From JBBSHE01 sp038253325 (GTDB lineage Bacteria > Actinomycetota > Actinomycetes > Propionibacteriales > Nocardioidaceae): a DNA stretch of 64,000 bases. Location of the stretch: positions 1-64,000 of the forward strand of contig JBBSHE010000008.1 in NCBI GenBank assembly GCA_038253325.1, in the 5' to 3' direction. Below, piece after piece: positions 1 through 7,097 of this stretch. The notes under the pieces were generated by a model, which did no database searches, had not been told where the DNA came from, and worked only from the letters and a program-made list of their open reading frames with translations. Each line of letters starts with the position of its first letter. Positions within the stretch are counted from its first letter, which is position 1. The translations under genes and the position numbers were made by a program.

Positions 1-2
1 CG

Positions 3-1013
3 TCGTACGTCGCTGCTCACGTCGAGCTCGGCTACGCCTCCACCGTCCACACCGCCCAGGGCCTCACCGCCGACGTCATGCACGGCATCGTCACCGGCGA
101 GGAGTCGCGACAGACGCTGTACACGATGCTCACCCGCGGCCGGGCCGAGAACCACGTCCACGTCGTGCTCGCTGAAGTCGGCCAGGACCACGCCCTGCCC
201 AGCCCGACCCTCGACCGGCAAGCGACGGCGGCCGAGCTGCTCGAAGGCATCCTCGCCCGCGACGGTGCTGCTGTCTCGGCGACGACTTCGCGGACGGTGG
301 CTGCCTCGCCCGAGGCGCAACTTCTGGACGCCGTCACTCGGTACGCGGACGCGCTCGTTCTGGCCGCGACGGAGGTCCGCGTCGACCTGGACGAAGCACC
401 AGACGGTCCCCTGCCGTGGCTCGCAGGCGTTCCCTACGAACTGGCCGCGCATCCTGCCTGGGGCCCCTACCTCACGGCCCGGGCTCGACGCGTAAACATG
501 CTTGCCGTCGACGTGCGAGTTCGCGCCTCCTCGGAACTGCCCGAGTGGATGCACCGCTACGCCGACGTGCTCACGCCGAACCTTCGGTCCGAGCTCGCCG
601 TCTGGCGCGCGGCGACCGGCATCAAGCCCGACGACCGCACACTCGCGGGGCCCGCTCCCTCCGATCACCGAGAGGGGACGTACCACCGTCGGCTCATCCG
701 AACGGTGAACGCCCGCTACGGGGAGGGCCTCAAGGTCTGGGAGGCCCGCATCGTCGCCTACGTCGGCCACCGGGACGAGCAGACCATCGAACTGGCCAAG
801 CATCTCGACCAGCTCCAGCGGAAGGGCATCGACGCCGAGCAGGTCCTCGACCTCGCTGCCGCCCGCAAGCCGCTCCCGACCGACCACTCGACGTCGGCGC
901 TGGCGTACCGGATTCGCGAACTCGCAACTCCGAAGAAGAGTCGCCAAGTCCCGAGCATCGACCCGTTCGCGCGTTCGCCTCAGCAAGGCAGTGGGCCGAG
1001 CCTTGGGATGTGA
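3..1013 (+). CDS. C-terminal part of a MobF-type conjugative relaxase/helicase (5' end outside window)
   Basis: The frame is open from the first base, so this is the tail (336 codons) of a longer gene. The first 55 residues carry the late motifs of a superfamily 1 helicase of the TraI/TrwC type: GYASTVHTAQGLT (motif V-like) and LYTMLTRGRAENHVH (motif VI with its arginine). Such domains follow the relaxase domain in MobF proteins that nick and unwind conjugative DNA. The remaining ~280 residues are a polar tail typical of actinobacterial members. The relaxase active site itself is not in view. No integrase or other transfer gene follows, so the element may be a remnant or the end of its mobility module. 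The family assignment is inferred from helicase motifs only. Confidence 0.8.
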   Translation, partial: SYVAAHVELGYASTVHTAQGLTADVMHGIVTGEESRQTLYTMLTRGRAENHVHVVLAEVGQDHALPSPTLDRQATAAELLEGILARDGAAVSATTSRTVAASPEAQLLDAVTRYADALVLAATEVRVDLDEAPDGPLPWLAGVPYELAAHPAWGPYLTARARRVNMLAVDVRVRASSELPEWMHRYADVLTPNLRSELAVWRAATGIKPDDRTLAGPAPSDHREGTYHRRLIRTVNARYGEGLKVWEARIVAYVGHRDEQTIELAKHLDQLQRKGIDAEQVLDLAAARKPLPTDHSTSALAYRIRELATPKKSRQVPSIDPFARSPQQGSGPSLGM

Positions 1014-1035
1014 GCCACCGAAGCCAGCCACGGCA

Positions 1036-1071
1036 CTTGGAACGTATCTCCCTTGAGAGATACACTCCAAG
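1036..1071 (+). promoter_or_regulatory. Long inverted repeat overlapping the promoter of the AbiEi-MntA-HepT genes
   Basis: Two 15-nt arms, CTTGGAACGTATCTC and GAGATACACTCCAAG, are reverse complements except at two positions, with a 6-nt centre. The right arm ends one base before the ATG of the next gene. A plausible -35 (TTGGAA at 1037) and -10 (TACACT at 1061) lie 18 nt apart inside it, which would give a nearly leaderless mRNA. AbiEi proteins are known to repress their own operons by binding inverted repeats, so this is a likely self-operator. Confidence 0.75.
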
Positions 1072-1072
1072 C

Positions 1073-2200
1073 ATGAAGTCCACAGAAGCGCTGCGTATCC
1101 TCGCGGAGCTAACGCCGTACCAGTGGGGCATGGCGACGTCGGCTCAAGCCAGCATGCACGGAATCACGCGCCTGGACCTGTCCCGACTCGCCGAAGCCGG
1201 GCACCTGACCCGCCTCGCTCACGGCGTCTACATGGACGCCGGCGCCCCGGGCGGCGAGTTTGACGACCTGCGAGCCGCTTGGCTGAGCACAGAGCCTCAG
1301 CGGCTGGCCTACGAGCGCAACAAGGACCGCACAAGCGGCGTCGTCATCGCAAGCGCTTCGGCCGCCCGCCTCCGCGGCATCGGGGACCTGTGGGCCGACC
1401 GCCACGACTTCGTCTCCCCCGTGCGTCGTCAAAGCCAGCGAAGAGAGATCCGCTACCGGCAGCGCGCTCTCGACCCTCGCGACGTCACTCTCGTCGAGGG
1501 CCTGCCGACCATGACGATCGAACGCACCATCGCCGACCTGGTCGAGGATCTTGCCGAACGCAGCCTTGTCGCCGACGCCCTTCGGGACGCATCACACAAG
1601 CGCATCCTCGACGTTGACCGCCTCCGTGATCTGCTAGCGCCGCTCGCAGAGCGCAACGGGTTCCGCAAGGGCGACGGTGCCGCCCTCCGCAACCGACTGA
1701 TGGAGATCGCAGGTATCGATGCCGACTCGCTGGCGCGCCTTCTCGCCAGGTCGCCGTCGTACGGAACGCTTGCCCAAGTCGCACAGCAGGTGGCAAACGT
1801 GACTGTGCATGACCCGCGCCCCACTGCAACGGGGCCGCGGGGTAGCGGCCGCCGCGTCTACCATGAATCCATGACCGAGCTTGCAGCACCCACCCGCAGG
1901 CCGCTCGCTGGCCCCACGGGTCGGCTCGTGGCCGCGCACCGACGCGAGTTGCGCGACGTGCTGCGCCGCCATGGCGTCAAGAACGCCCGCATCTTCGGGA
2001 GCGTCGCTCGGGGAGATGACCACGAAGGAAGCGACATCGACCTTCTCGTCGACTTCGCTCCCGGCACCAGCCTCGTGGACATCATCAGCATCCAAGAGGA
2101 GCTCGAATCCGTCCTCGGCGGAGCGGTGGACCTCGTGCCCGACAAGGGGCTGAAGGAGCGCGTCCGCGCCTCCGCGGAGCCGGATCTCATCGCACTGTGA
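1073..2200 (+). CDS. AbiEi-like antitoxin/regulator continuous with a MntA-type minimal nucleotidyltransferase
   Basis: Residues 1-55 match the winged-helix N-terminus of AbiEi-family antitoxins, and the following part to about residue 240 resembles the AbiEi C-terminal domain. Without any stop, the frame runs through a short Gly/Arg/Pro linker into a minimal nucleotidyltransferase (about residues 267-375) with GS (309-310), ten residues, then DID (321-323), the MNT catalytic signature. In known HepT/MntA systems the MNT protein AMPylates the HEPN toxin. An internal ATG at 1871 could start a separate MntA, but no good ribosome binding site precedes it. The stop overlaps the GTG of hepT, indicating coupling. 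A true AbiEi-MNT fusion replacing the usual AbiEi/AbiEii pairing would be unusual; two proteins read as one open frame by chance is the alternative. Confidence 0.75.
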   Translation: MKSTEALRILAELTPYQWGMATSAQASMHGITRLDLSRLAEAGHLTRLAHGVYMDAGAPGGEFDDLRAAWLSTEPQRLAYERNKDRTSGVVIASASAARLRGIGDLWADRHDFVSPVRRQSQRREIRYRQRALDPRDVTLVEGLPTMTIERTIADLVEDLAERSLVADALRDASHKRILDVDRLRDLLAPLAERNGFRKGDGAALRNRLMEIAGIDADSLARLLARSPSYGTLAQVAQQVANVTVHDPRPTATGPRGSGRRVYHESMTELAAPTRRPLAGPTGRLVAAHRRELRDVLRRHGVKNARIFGSVARGDDHEGSDIDLLVDFAPGTSLVDIISIQEELESVLGGAVDLVPDKGLKERVRASAEPDLIAL

Positions 2201-2553
2201 GTCGGTCAGAGTCCGACCTCCTGGAGGACGTCGCCAACGCGATCACCGCCATCCGATCGCACCTGCGACACGGACCACTCTCGCAAGGCCTCGTCATGGA
2301 TGCGGTAGCAATGCGGCTCCTGGAGATCGGCGAGGCGGTCAAGTCCCTGGGCGACGACGCCACGTCAGCCGAACCGGCAATCAAGTGGCGACAGATCGCT
2401 GGGATGCGTGATGTTCTCGCGCATCACTACTTCGCCACCCACCCCGAGATCATCCAGGCGACGATCGACAAAGACCTCGACCCGCTTGAAGGAGCCGTCG
2501 TCCGCATGCGCAGCAAGGTCGAATCAGACAAGCCCGGAAACCCCGAAGCCTGA
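2197..2553 (+). CDS. hepT: HepT-like HEPN ribonuclease toxin
   Basis: The 118-residue protein has the HEPN/DUF86 fold signature with R71-DVLA-H76-H-Y78, matching the RX4HXY motif of HepT. The Arg/His pair forms the RNase centre, and in HepT the Tyr is AMPylated by the partner MntA enzyme. It starts at a GTG that overlaps the stop codon of the preceding nucleotidyltransferase (GTGA), so the two are probably translated together as antitoxin then toxin. Its size is normal and nothing is missing. It should act in the cytoplasm on RNA, probably tRNA as for characterised HepT proteins; the exact target is not visible. Confidence 0.87.
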   Translation: MSRSESDLLEDVANAITAIRSHLRHGPLSQGLVMDAVAMRLLEIGEAVKSLGDDATSAEPAIKWRQIAGMRDVLAHHYFATHPEIIQATIDKDLDPLEGAVVRMRSKVESDKPGNPEA

Positions 2554-2574
2554 GGGGTCTCGCGCGTCAGAGTG

Positions 2575-3363
2575 TCAGCCCTCGGTGATGTCGACCTCGA
2601 CCAGCCCGTCGAGGGCGTCGGCTGCGTGGCGTCGGATCGTCCGAGCGGCGAGCGTGTGATCCTCACTCACCAGTTGCGCCACGGACGGTGTCGTCAGGCC
2701 TGCCCGACCTCGGCGCAGCGGGGCACTCAGCATGTTGGCTGCGTGGGCGAGGTCGAGCAGCAGATCGCGGTCCGCATCCGACAGCGACCCCGAGTCGAGC
2801 GCCCTGCGGAGCAACAAGTGGAGTTCCACGCGTGCCCTGTCCTCATCCGATTGACCGTCGACTCCGCGGTCCGGGATCGACTCGTCGAACCGATCGGTCA
2901 GGACCGCCTTCGCCCAGGTCGGGTCGCGCCGCTTCGCGAGGTCGCCGACGCCGAGTTCGACCATCACCTCCCGCTCGGTGCGGTTGAGGATCTTGGCCGC
3001 GATGAACCGCGCGTCCTCCGGATCGTGGCCACGGGCTTGGATCCAGAGCTCCCCGGCGACCAACTCGTCGATCTCGTCGGAGAGATCCTGCAGGCGCCAC
3101 GCCAGCTTGGTAGCGCCCGGCGTGAGCAGCCAGACCAGCGCGACTGTCGCCGACGGCTCGACAACTCCGGCCCTGATGAGGGCGCCGAGCACCTCGTCCC
3201 GTTGCTCGGGCTCGGATCGGCGCATGACCTTGGGCAGTGCCACCAGGTCGTCCACCATCGCGAGCGCCGGATTGACCTCACACCACTCCAGCCACCGCGA
3301 CCGCACACCCCTCATCACAGGGCCGTCGACGTCGTCGACGCCCAAGCACCTCGCAACGCTCAT
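2575..3363 (-). CDS. Hypothetical protein, mostly helical, divergent from an XRE gene
   Basis: This 262-residue protein is not recognised. It lacks membrane segments and a signal peptide, is rich in charged helices, and its last 50 residues (around VAQLVSEDHTLAARTIRRHA) look like a small helix-turn-helix. The ATG is supported by AGGAAGGAG about 7 nt upstream, part of a hairpin described separately. It is divergently paired with an XRE-type protein, and sits among toxin-antitoxin loci, so a role as part of such a system or of mobile-element control is possible. No catalytic motif was identified. The competing long frame on the other strand has no recognisable domain over this stretch. Confidence 0.6.
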   Translation of the reverse strand: MSVARCLGVDDVDGPVMRGVRSRWLEWCEVNPALAMVDDLVALPKVMRRSEPEQRDEVLGALIRAGVVEPSATVALVWLLTPGATKLAWRLQDLSDEIDELVAGELWIQARGHDPEDARFIAAKILNRTEREVMVELGVGDLAKRRDPTWAKAVLTDRFDESIPDRGVDGQSDEDRARVELHLLLRRALDSGSLSDADRDLLLDLAHAANMLSAPLRRGRAGLTTPSVAQLVSEDHTLAARTIRRHAADALDGLVEVDITEG

Positions 3364-3370
3364 GACGCTG

Positions 3371-3407
3371 CTCCTTCCTGTCCGCCCGGGGTTGGGCGAC
3401 AGGAAGG
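3371..3407 (-). promoter_or_regulatory. Hairpin/inverted repeat that contains the ribosome binding site of the minus-strand gene
   Basis: CCTTCCTGTC (3373-3382) and GACAGGAAGG (3398-3407) are exact reverse complements, and the stem continues inward with CGCCC/GGGCG. On the minus strand the 3' arm holds the Shine-Dalgarno AGGAAGGAG of the gene starting at 3363. The structure could therefore hide the ribosome binding site, or serve as an operator for the divergent pair of genes. Confidence 0.55.
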
Positions 3408-3459
3408 TGTGCAGGCACTCCCGCGTACGAGGTCGAAAAGATCAGATTGGATATCGTGT

Positions 3460-4323
3460 TTGCAGGAGCGGCCCACGATCATCGAGATCGCCCGCAAGGC
3501 GCGCGGGTGGACACAGCGCGAGATGGCTCTCGCGGCCGGCACTTCCCAACCGACGTTGTCGGCATACGAGCGTCGAGAGAAGTCGCCGTCGCTGGCGGTG
3601 ACCGAGCGGCTCATCGGCAAGGCCGGCTACTCCCTCAGGCTCGACGTCAGGGTCGACTTCACCCACATGACCGACGCAGGCACCGAGCCGTTCTGGTTGC
3701 CGAACCGGCTCTGGCGAGTCGAGTCGCGCTTGTGCTTCAGCCGCGTGCGGTTCCCCGACACCGTCGCGGTACGCGAGACCGGCGAGTGGGTGATGCGTTA
3801 CTGGGATCTGGGCAACCGAGACGAGCGCTGGGGCGTCTACGGCTACCTGCTCACGAAGGGACTGCCGCTGTGGATCTACCGCTGGGTCGACGGTGCGCTC
3901 TTGGTTGACCTGTGGTCAGAGCTCGACCTTCCCGATCCCGTGCGAGACGCGTGGCAGCCTCTGATCGACGCCGCTCGCAACGGGCCGACCGAAGATCCCA
4001 TCGAGGTGTCGTTCGACGACATCCAGAAGTCGAGGCGTGAGGAACTGCGGGAGCGCATCGCGGCGCGGCGGGCCGAGGCCGCTCGGCGGATAGCCGAGCG
4101 GGATTCAGCGGCGGAGCCGATATCTGGGATACGCGAAGCGCCCATCGAGATGGACCATTGGTCCCATGAGCGCGGAACAGGAGTTCACCACCTCCGAGGC
4201 GGCCGCGACCCTCGACATGTCTCGGCCGTCCCTGATGAAGCTGATCAACGCCGGACGTCTCGAGTTCCGCAAGGTCGGCAAGCACCACCGCATCCCGGCC
4301 TCGGCAATCCAGGCGTTCCGTGA
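3460..4323 (+). CDS. XRE-family helix-turn-helix protein with unusual overlapping C-terminus
   Basis: Residues 5-60 form a clear XRE helix-turn-helix (ARKARGWTQREMALAAG, then SQPTLSAYERREKSPS). About 150 residues of unknown fold rich in Trp/Tyr follow, then an Arg/Glu-rich helix. The most likely start is TTG at 3460, because no ATG or GTG in frame precedes the helix-turn-helix; the ribosome binding site is weak. The last ~53 codons overlap the next gene in another frame, so the natural 3' end may have been replaced by a recombination event near 4,140. It probably regulates itself and the divergent gene, as an antitoxin or element regulator. Function is inferred from the DNA-binding domain only. 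Confidence 0.6.
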   Translation: MQERPTIIEIARKARGWTQREMALAAGTSQPTLSAYERREKSPSLAVTERLIGKAGYSLRLDVRVDFTHMTDAGTEPFWLPNRLWRVESRLCFSRVRFPDTVAVRETGEWVMRYWDLGNRDERWGVYGYLLTKGLPLWIYRWVDGALLVDLWSELDLPDPVRDAWQPLIDAARNGPTEDPIEVSFDDIQKSRREELRERIAARRAEAARRIAERDSAAEPISGIREAPIEMDHWSHERGTGVHHLRGGRDPRHVSAVPDEADQRRTSRVPQGRQAPPHPGLGNPGVP

Positions 4324-4399
4324 CCGGCAGCGCGAGGAGCGTGCCGCGGCGTTCACCGCGACCGCCGAGCTTTCCAATCGAGTCGGCCAACTCCATTGA
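4166..4399 (+). CDS. Excisionase-type HTH antitoxin of a PIN toxin pair (toxin lost)
   Basis: The 77-residue protein has the MerR/excisionase helix-turn-helix (TTSEAAATLDMSRPSLMKLI, then VGKHHRIPASAI) followed by a charged helix. Proteins of this size and sequence typically precede a PIN-domain ribonuclease in actinobacteria and act as antitoxin and repressor. Its TGA overlaps a TTG that begins the expected toxin, but the toxin is only a stub here. It is therefore an orphan antitoxin. An excisionase role for the nearby mobile element is the alternative, since the fold alone does not separate them. Confidence 0.72.
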   Translation: MSAEQEFTTSEAAATLDMSRPSLMKLINAGRLEFRKVGKHHRIPASAIQAFRDRQREERAAAFTATAELSNRVGQLH

Positions 4400-4440
4400 C
4401 CCTGTCGGTCACGCTCGCCGACGCCAACGTTCTCAGCCCC
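4396..4440 (+). pseudogene. Stub of a PIN-domain (VapC-like) toxin
   Basis: Starting at a TTG that overlaps the antitoxin stop, the frame reads LTLSVTLADANVLS, which matches the N-terminus of the PIN toxins normally paired with this antitoxin type, including the first metal-binding Asp. After about 14 residues the similarity ends and the frame becomes Arg/Ser/Pro-rich noise until a stop. The break lies only ~20 nt from the 3' end of the oppositely oriented PIN gene, so it marks a recombination junction. Confidence 0.6.
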
Positions 4441-4459
4441 CGCGGACGCGCCGCGGCGC

Positions 4460-4867
4460 TCAGGAGTTCGGCGTCGACTCCCCGTACGCATCCAAGAACC
4501 CGCGGGCATTCAGGACCTGGGGCCGGTCGAGTCCGAGTGACAGGAAGTGCTTGTCGCCTGTGACGATCACGTCGACGGCGGACGTAACAGCCGCGTCCAG
4601 GATCGGCTGGTCGTCAGGGTCGGAGATCGGAACACTCGGATCACCCGGCCCCACGAGCTCGTAGTCAATCCCGCCAAGAAACTCTTCAAGGGCCTGCTGG
4701 CGGTCAGGCCACTTGCGCTCGACGACCTCATCCAGTTCGTCCAGGACCCACCGGGTCAACACCAATCGATGAGCGCCGATCACGAGTCTCAAAGCGTCAG
4801 CGGGCGTCGACGTCGGAAAGATGAATGCCGAGATCAGCACATTGGTGTCGACGAGGACACGCATCAC
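4460..4867 (-). CDS. PIN-domain ribonuclease toxin (COG1569-like)
   Basis: This 135-residue protein has the acidic PIN residues in order: VDTNVLIS near residue 8, a DELDEVV helix near 45, SDPDDQPILDAAV near 85, and VTGDKHFL near 104. PIN toxins cut RNA in the cytoplasm using a Mg-binding acidic cluster. Its ATG overlaps the stop of the upstream AbrB-type antitoxin gene, so they form one operon. The length is normal and all four acidic positions are present, so it is probably active. Its RNA target cannot be told from sequence. Confidence 0.87.
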   Translation of the reverse strand: MMRVLVDTNVLISAFIFPTSTPADALRLVIGAHRLVLTRWVLDELDEVVERKWPDRQQALEEFLGGIDYELVGPGDPSVPISDPDDQPILDAAVTSAVDVIVTGDKHFLSLGLDRPQVLNARGFLDAYGESTPNS

Positions 4868-5118
4868 GAACGGCGGCCGCGCATCTCATCGACAAGCGCC
4901 TGTACTTCAGCCTCATCCGTGAGGCCAGCTTCGCTTGCCGCGCCCTCGAACGCCGCCTGCACCTGAGCGAGCGCGACTAGTCCGGCCTTCGTCACGACGA
5001 CCTCGCCGTTCGGCTTCTCCACGAACAGCACCTTGTCGCCGGGCACCAGGTGCAGGCGGCGACGCACTTCCGCGGGCACGGTGATCTGACCGTTTGCCGA
5101 AAGCTTGGCGAGGTTCAT
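4864..5118 (-). CDS. AbrB/MazE-type antitoxin of the PIN toxin
   Basis: The N-terminal ~45 residues form a SpoVT/AbrB swapped-hairpin domain (KLSANGQITVPAEVRRRL, then PGDKVLFVEKPNG). The C-terminal half is an acidic helix expected to wrap and block the PIN toxin. At 84 residues it is a normal antitoxin. It overlaps the toxin gene by four bases. Two perfect 15-nt direct repeats lie just upstream of the start, suitable as its own operator. The ATG has no good ribosome binding site, and a -10-like TATGCT sits about 45 nt upstream of the start codon. Confidence 0.87.
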   Translation of the reverse strand: MNLAKLSANGQITVPAEVRRRLHLVPGDKVLFVEKPNGEVVVTKAGLVALAQVQAAFEGAASEAGLTDEAEVQALVDEMRGRRS

Positions 5119-5129
5119 GACGACTACTC

Positions 5130-5162
5130 AATCCTTGAGATCTAATGAATCCTTGAGATCTA
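5130..5162 (-). promoter_or_regulatory. Two 15-nt direct repeats upstream of the AbrB-PIN operon
   Basis: AATCCTTGAGATCTA occurs at 5130-5144 and again, identically, at 5148-5162, an 18-nt centre-to-centre spacing (just under two helical turns). Each copy includes AGATCT. They lie 11 nt from the antitoxin start and next to a -10-like TATGCT (minus strand), the position expected for autoregulation by the antitoxin-toxin complex. Confidence 0.65.
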
Positions 5163-5284
5163 GCATAGCCCCAGACTTCGTATTCGTGCCCCGCCGAGGC
5201 CATCAGGACGTCTCCTGACTCCGGGTCGACTGGCGCGTACGCAAAAAGAAGAGGTGGAGCCTTTACTACGCTTATCTTCGCCGA

Positions 5285-5322
5285 CTTTAACATAAGCATA
5301 GGCGCGTTCACTTATGTTAAAG
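5285..5322 (+). promoter_or_regulatory. Perfect 12-bp inverted repeat upstream of fic
   Basis: CTTTAACATAAG (5285-5296) and CTTATGTTAAAG (5311-5322) are exact reverse complements with a 14-nt spacer. This is an AT-rich island in GC-rich DNA, 28 nt upstream of the Fic start. It is probably the binding site of a dimeric regulator; the wHTH domain in the Fic protein's own C-terminus is the nearest candidate. Confidence 0.65.
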
Positions 5323-5349
5323 TTCCGGAGCACCACGAAAGGAGCGATG

Positions 5350-6558
5350 ATGACGGTTCCGGACTCCCCGTGGGCAGTGGCCTGGGAGGCGTTGCCGTGG
5401 GAGTCCCACGATAGCGCGCTCCCGCTGTCACGCGCCCAGCGCTCCGCGATCCGCCCGACCTACGAGGCTGCCATCCCGGCAGCCATCGCATCGATCGACG
5501 TCACCGTCGACCCCGACGCGCTCGCGGCTGTCGACGACGCCCGAGCCGAGATCTCGCGATTCGATGCCGAGCTGTCGACCATGCTTCCCGGAACCGGGAT
5601 CGCTCCGCTAGCCGCGGTGCTCCTGCGCACCGAGTCAGCGTCGTCATCCCAGATCGAGAACATCACCGCACGCGCCAAGGCCTTGGCGCTGGCCGAGCTC
5701 GGCGTCGCGAAGTTCGGCAGCAACGCCACACTCGTTGCCGCCAATGTGGACGCGATGAACCGTGCCGTCGAGTTGGCCGACAGCGTCACTCCAGCGACGA
5801 TCCTCGCCATCCACGAGGCCCTCATGCGCGGGCAAGAGCACGCCGACCCCGGACGGTTCCGCAGCGAGCAGGTGTGGATCGGAGGGTCGAGCGCGTACCC
5901 GCACACCGCCGCCTTCGTTCCGCCGCATCACTCTCGCGTGGTGGGATCGATCACCGATCTGTGCGCGTTCATCGCCCGCACCGACGTGCCGCTGCTGGCC
6001 CAGTCTGCGATCGCGCACGCGCAATTCGAGACGATCCACCCGTTCAACGACGGCAACGGCCGCACCGGGCGCGCACTCGTCCACGCCATGCTGAAGCAGG
6101 GCGGCGCCACCACCCGCGCCACCGTCCCAGTCTCAGCCGGGCTGCTGGCCGACACCGACTCCTACTTCACAGCACTCACCGACTACCGCAACGGTGACCC
6201 CAGCCCGATCGTCACGCGCTTCGCCGACGCCGCCTTTGCGGCGATCGGCAACGGACGACGACTCGCCAAGGACCTGCTTGCCATCTACGAAGCATGGTCG
6301 GAGTCCATCACGGCTCGGCGTACCGCCGCCGTGTGGCGAGTGCTTCCTATGCTGCTCAGCCAGCCTGCCGTGACCTCGGCAGTCGTCCAGGAGGCAACGG
6401 GGCTTTCGCAACCCGCAGCCGACAACGTCATCGGCCAGCTCCGCGAAGCCGGCATCCTTACCAAGGCCGCCGGGGTCCGGCGCTACGTCGTCTGGGTCGC
6501 CCCCGACGTCACCATGGCACTGGACGACTTCGCCGACCGGGCTCGACGCCGCCACTGA
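5350..6558 (+). CDS. fic: Fic-family protein AMPylase with inhibitory N-terminal motif and C-terminal wHTH
   Basis: Fic proteins transfer AMP (or similar groups) from a nucleotide to target hydroxyls. The core motif HPFNDGNGRTGR (His230 onward) is intact. An upstream helix carries S99-SQI-E103-N104, the (S/T)xxxE(G/N) inhibitory motif, so the enzyme should be held inactive in cis until released. The last ~75 residues form a winged helix (LSQPAVTSAVVQEATGLSQPAADNVI). The start ATG at 5350 is 5 nt after AAAGGAG; ATG 5347 is adjacent. An inverted repeat upstream may be its own operator. It stands alone among toxin-antitoxin genes. The protein target is unknown. Confidence 0.87.
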   Translation: MTVPDSPWAVAWEALPWESHDSALPLSRAQRSAIRPTYEAAIPAAIASIDVTVDPDALAAVDDARAEISRFDAELSTMLPGTGIAPLAAVLLRTESASSSQIENITARAKALALAELGVAKFGSNATLVAANVDAMNRAVELADSVTPATILAIHEALMRGQEHADPGRFRSEQVWIGGSSAYPHTAAFVPPHHSRVVGSITDLCAFIARTDVPLLAQSAIAHAQFETIHPFNDGNGRTGRALVHAMLKQGGATTRATVPVSAGLLADTDSYFTALTDYRNGDPSPIVTRFADAAFAAIGNGRRLAKDLLAIYEAWSESITARRTAAVWRVLPMLLSQPAVTSAVVQEATGLSQPAADNVIGQLREAGILTKAAGVRRYVVWVAPDVTMALDDFADRARRRH

Positions 6559-6731
6559 CCCTCGGAGTGCCCCGATCCTGCGGAACTGTCGGACCCAAGG
6601 CCGACACTGGGACAATCGGCTCTCCCGCGCGCTGGCTCTGACAGTCTGCGGCAGGATTGCCACAAGTTGATCCCCCAACCGGCTCACCGCCCGGCTCCGG
6701 TCTCAAAACGAGCTAGCAGAAGGAAAGGGCG

Positions 6732-7097
6732 ATGACCGTTCGAGTCGACGTCGCTCCCTCCGTGGCGTCCTGGGCTCTCGATGTGACCGGAGCCGACGAG
6801 AACGGTCTCCACCGGCGCTTCAAGATCGACCAATGGCTGGCCGCTGAATCTCGTCCGACGCTGAAGCAACTTCAGGACTTCGCGAAGGCCACGGGCGTGC
6901 CATTCGGCTACCTACTGCTCCCCCAGCCACCTGCGTGGACACTGCCGGTGCCTGACTTCCGCGAAGGATTCCGTGGCTGGGCGCCGGCGCCGCAGACCGT
7001 ACAGGCTCGCCACCGTCCGCGCTCACCTAATCGAATTGCCCGACGGCGATCCGCCAGCACCGCGCGGCTTCGGCCCGTTACTCACGCCTACAGCTGA
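6732..7097 (+). pseudogene. Truncated XRE/ImmA-IrrE-type regulator (N-terminal remnant)
   Basis: The first ~80 residues match the N-terminus of ~380-residue proteins that join an XRE-like helical domain to an ImmA/IrrE zinc peptidase: WLAAESRPTLKQLQDFAKATGVPFGYL, then LPVPDF. After about residue 80 the sequence turns Arg/Pro-rich and no peptidase HExxH motif exists in any frame. The start is sound, with GGAAAGG a few bases upstream. The break near 6,957-6,990 may mark the end of the mobile region, because normal chromosome genes follow. A short N-terminal protein could still be made and bind DNA. Confidence 0.65.

Noticed and set aside
2572..3459. N-terminal extension of the XRE frame on the plus strand
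   Set aside because: The frame is open for about 300 more codons, but this part is antisense to the minus-strand gene, which has a good ribosome binding site; the helix-turn-helix starts only after 3460.
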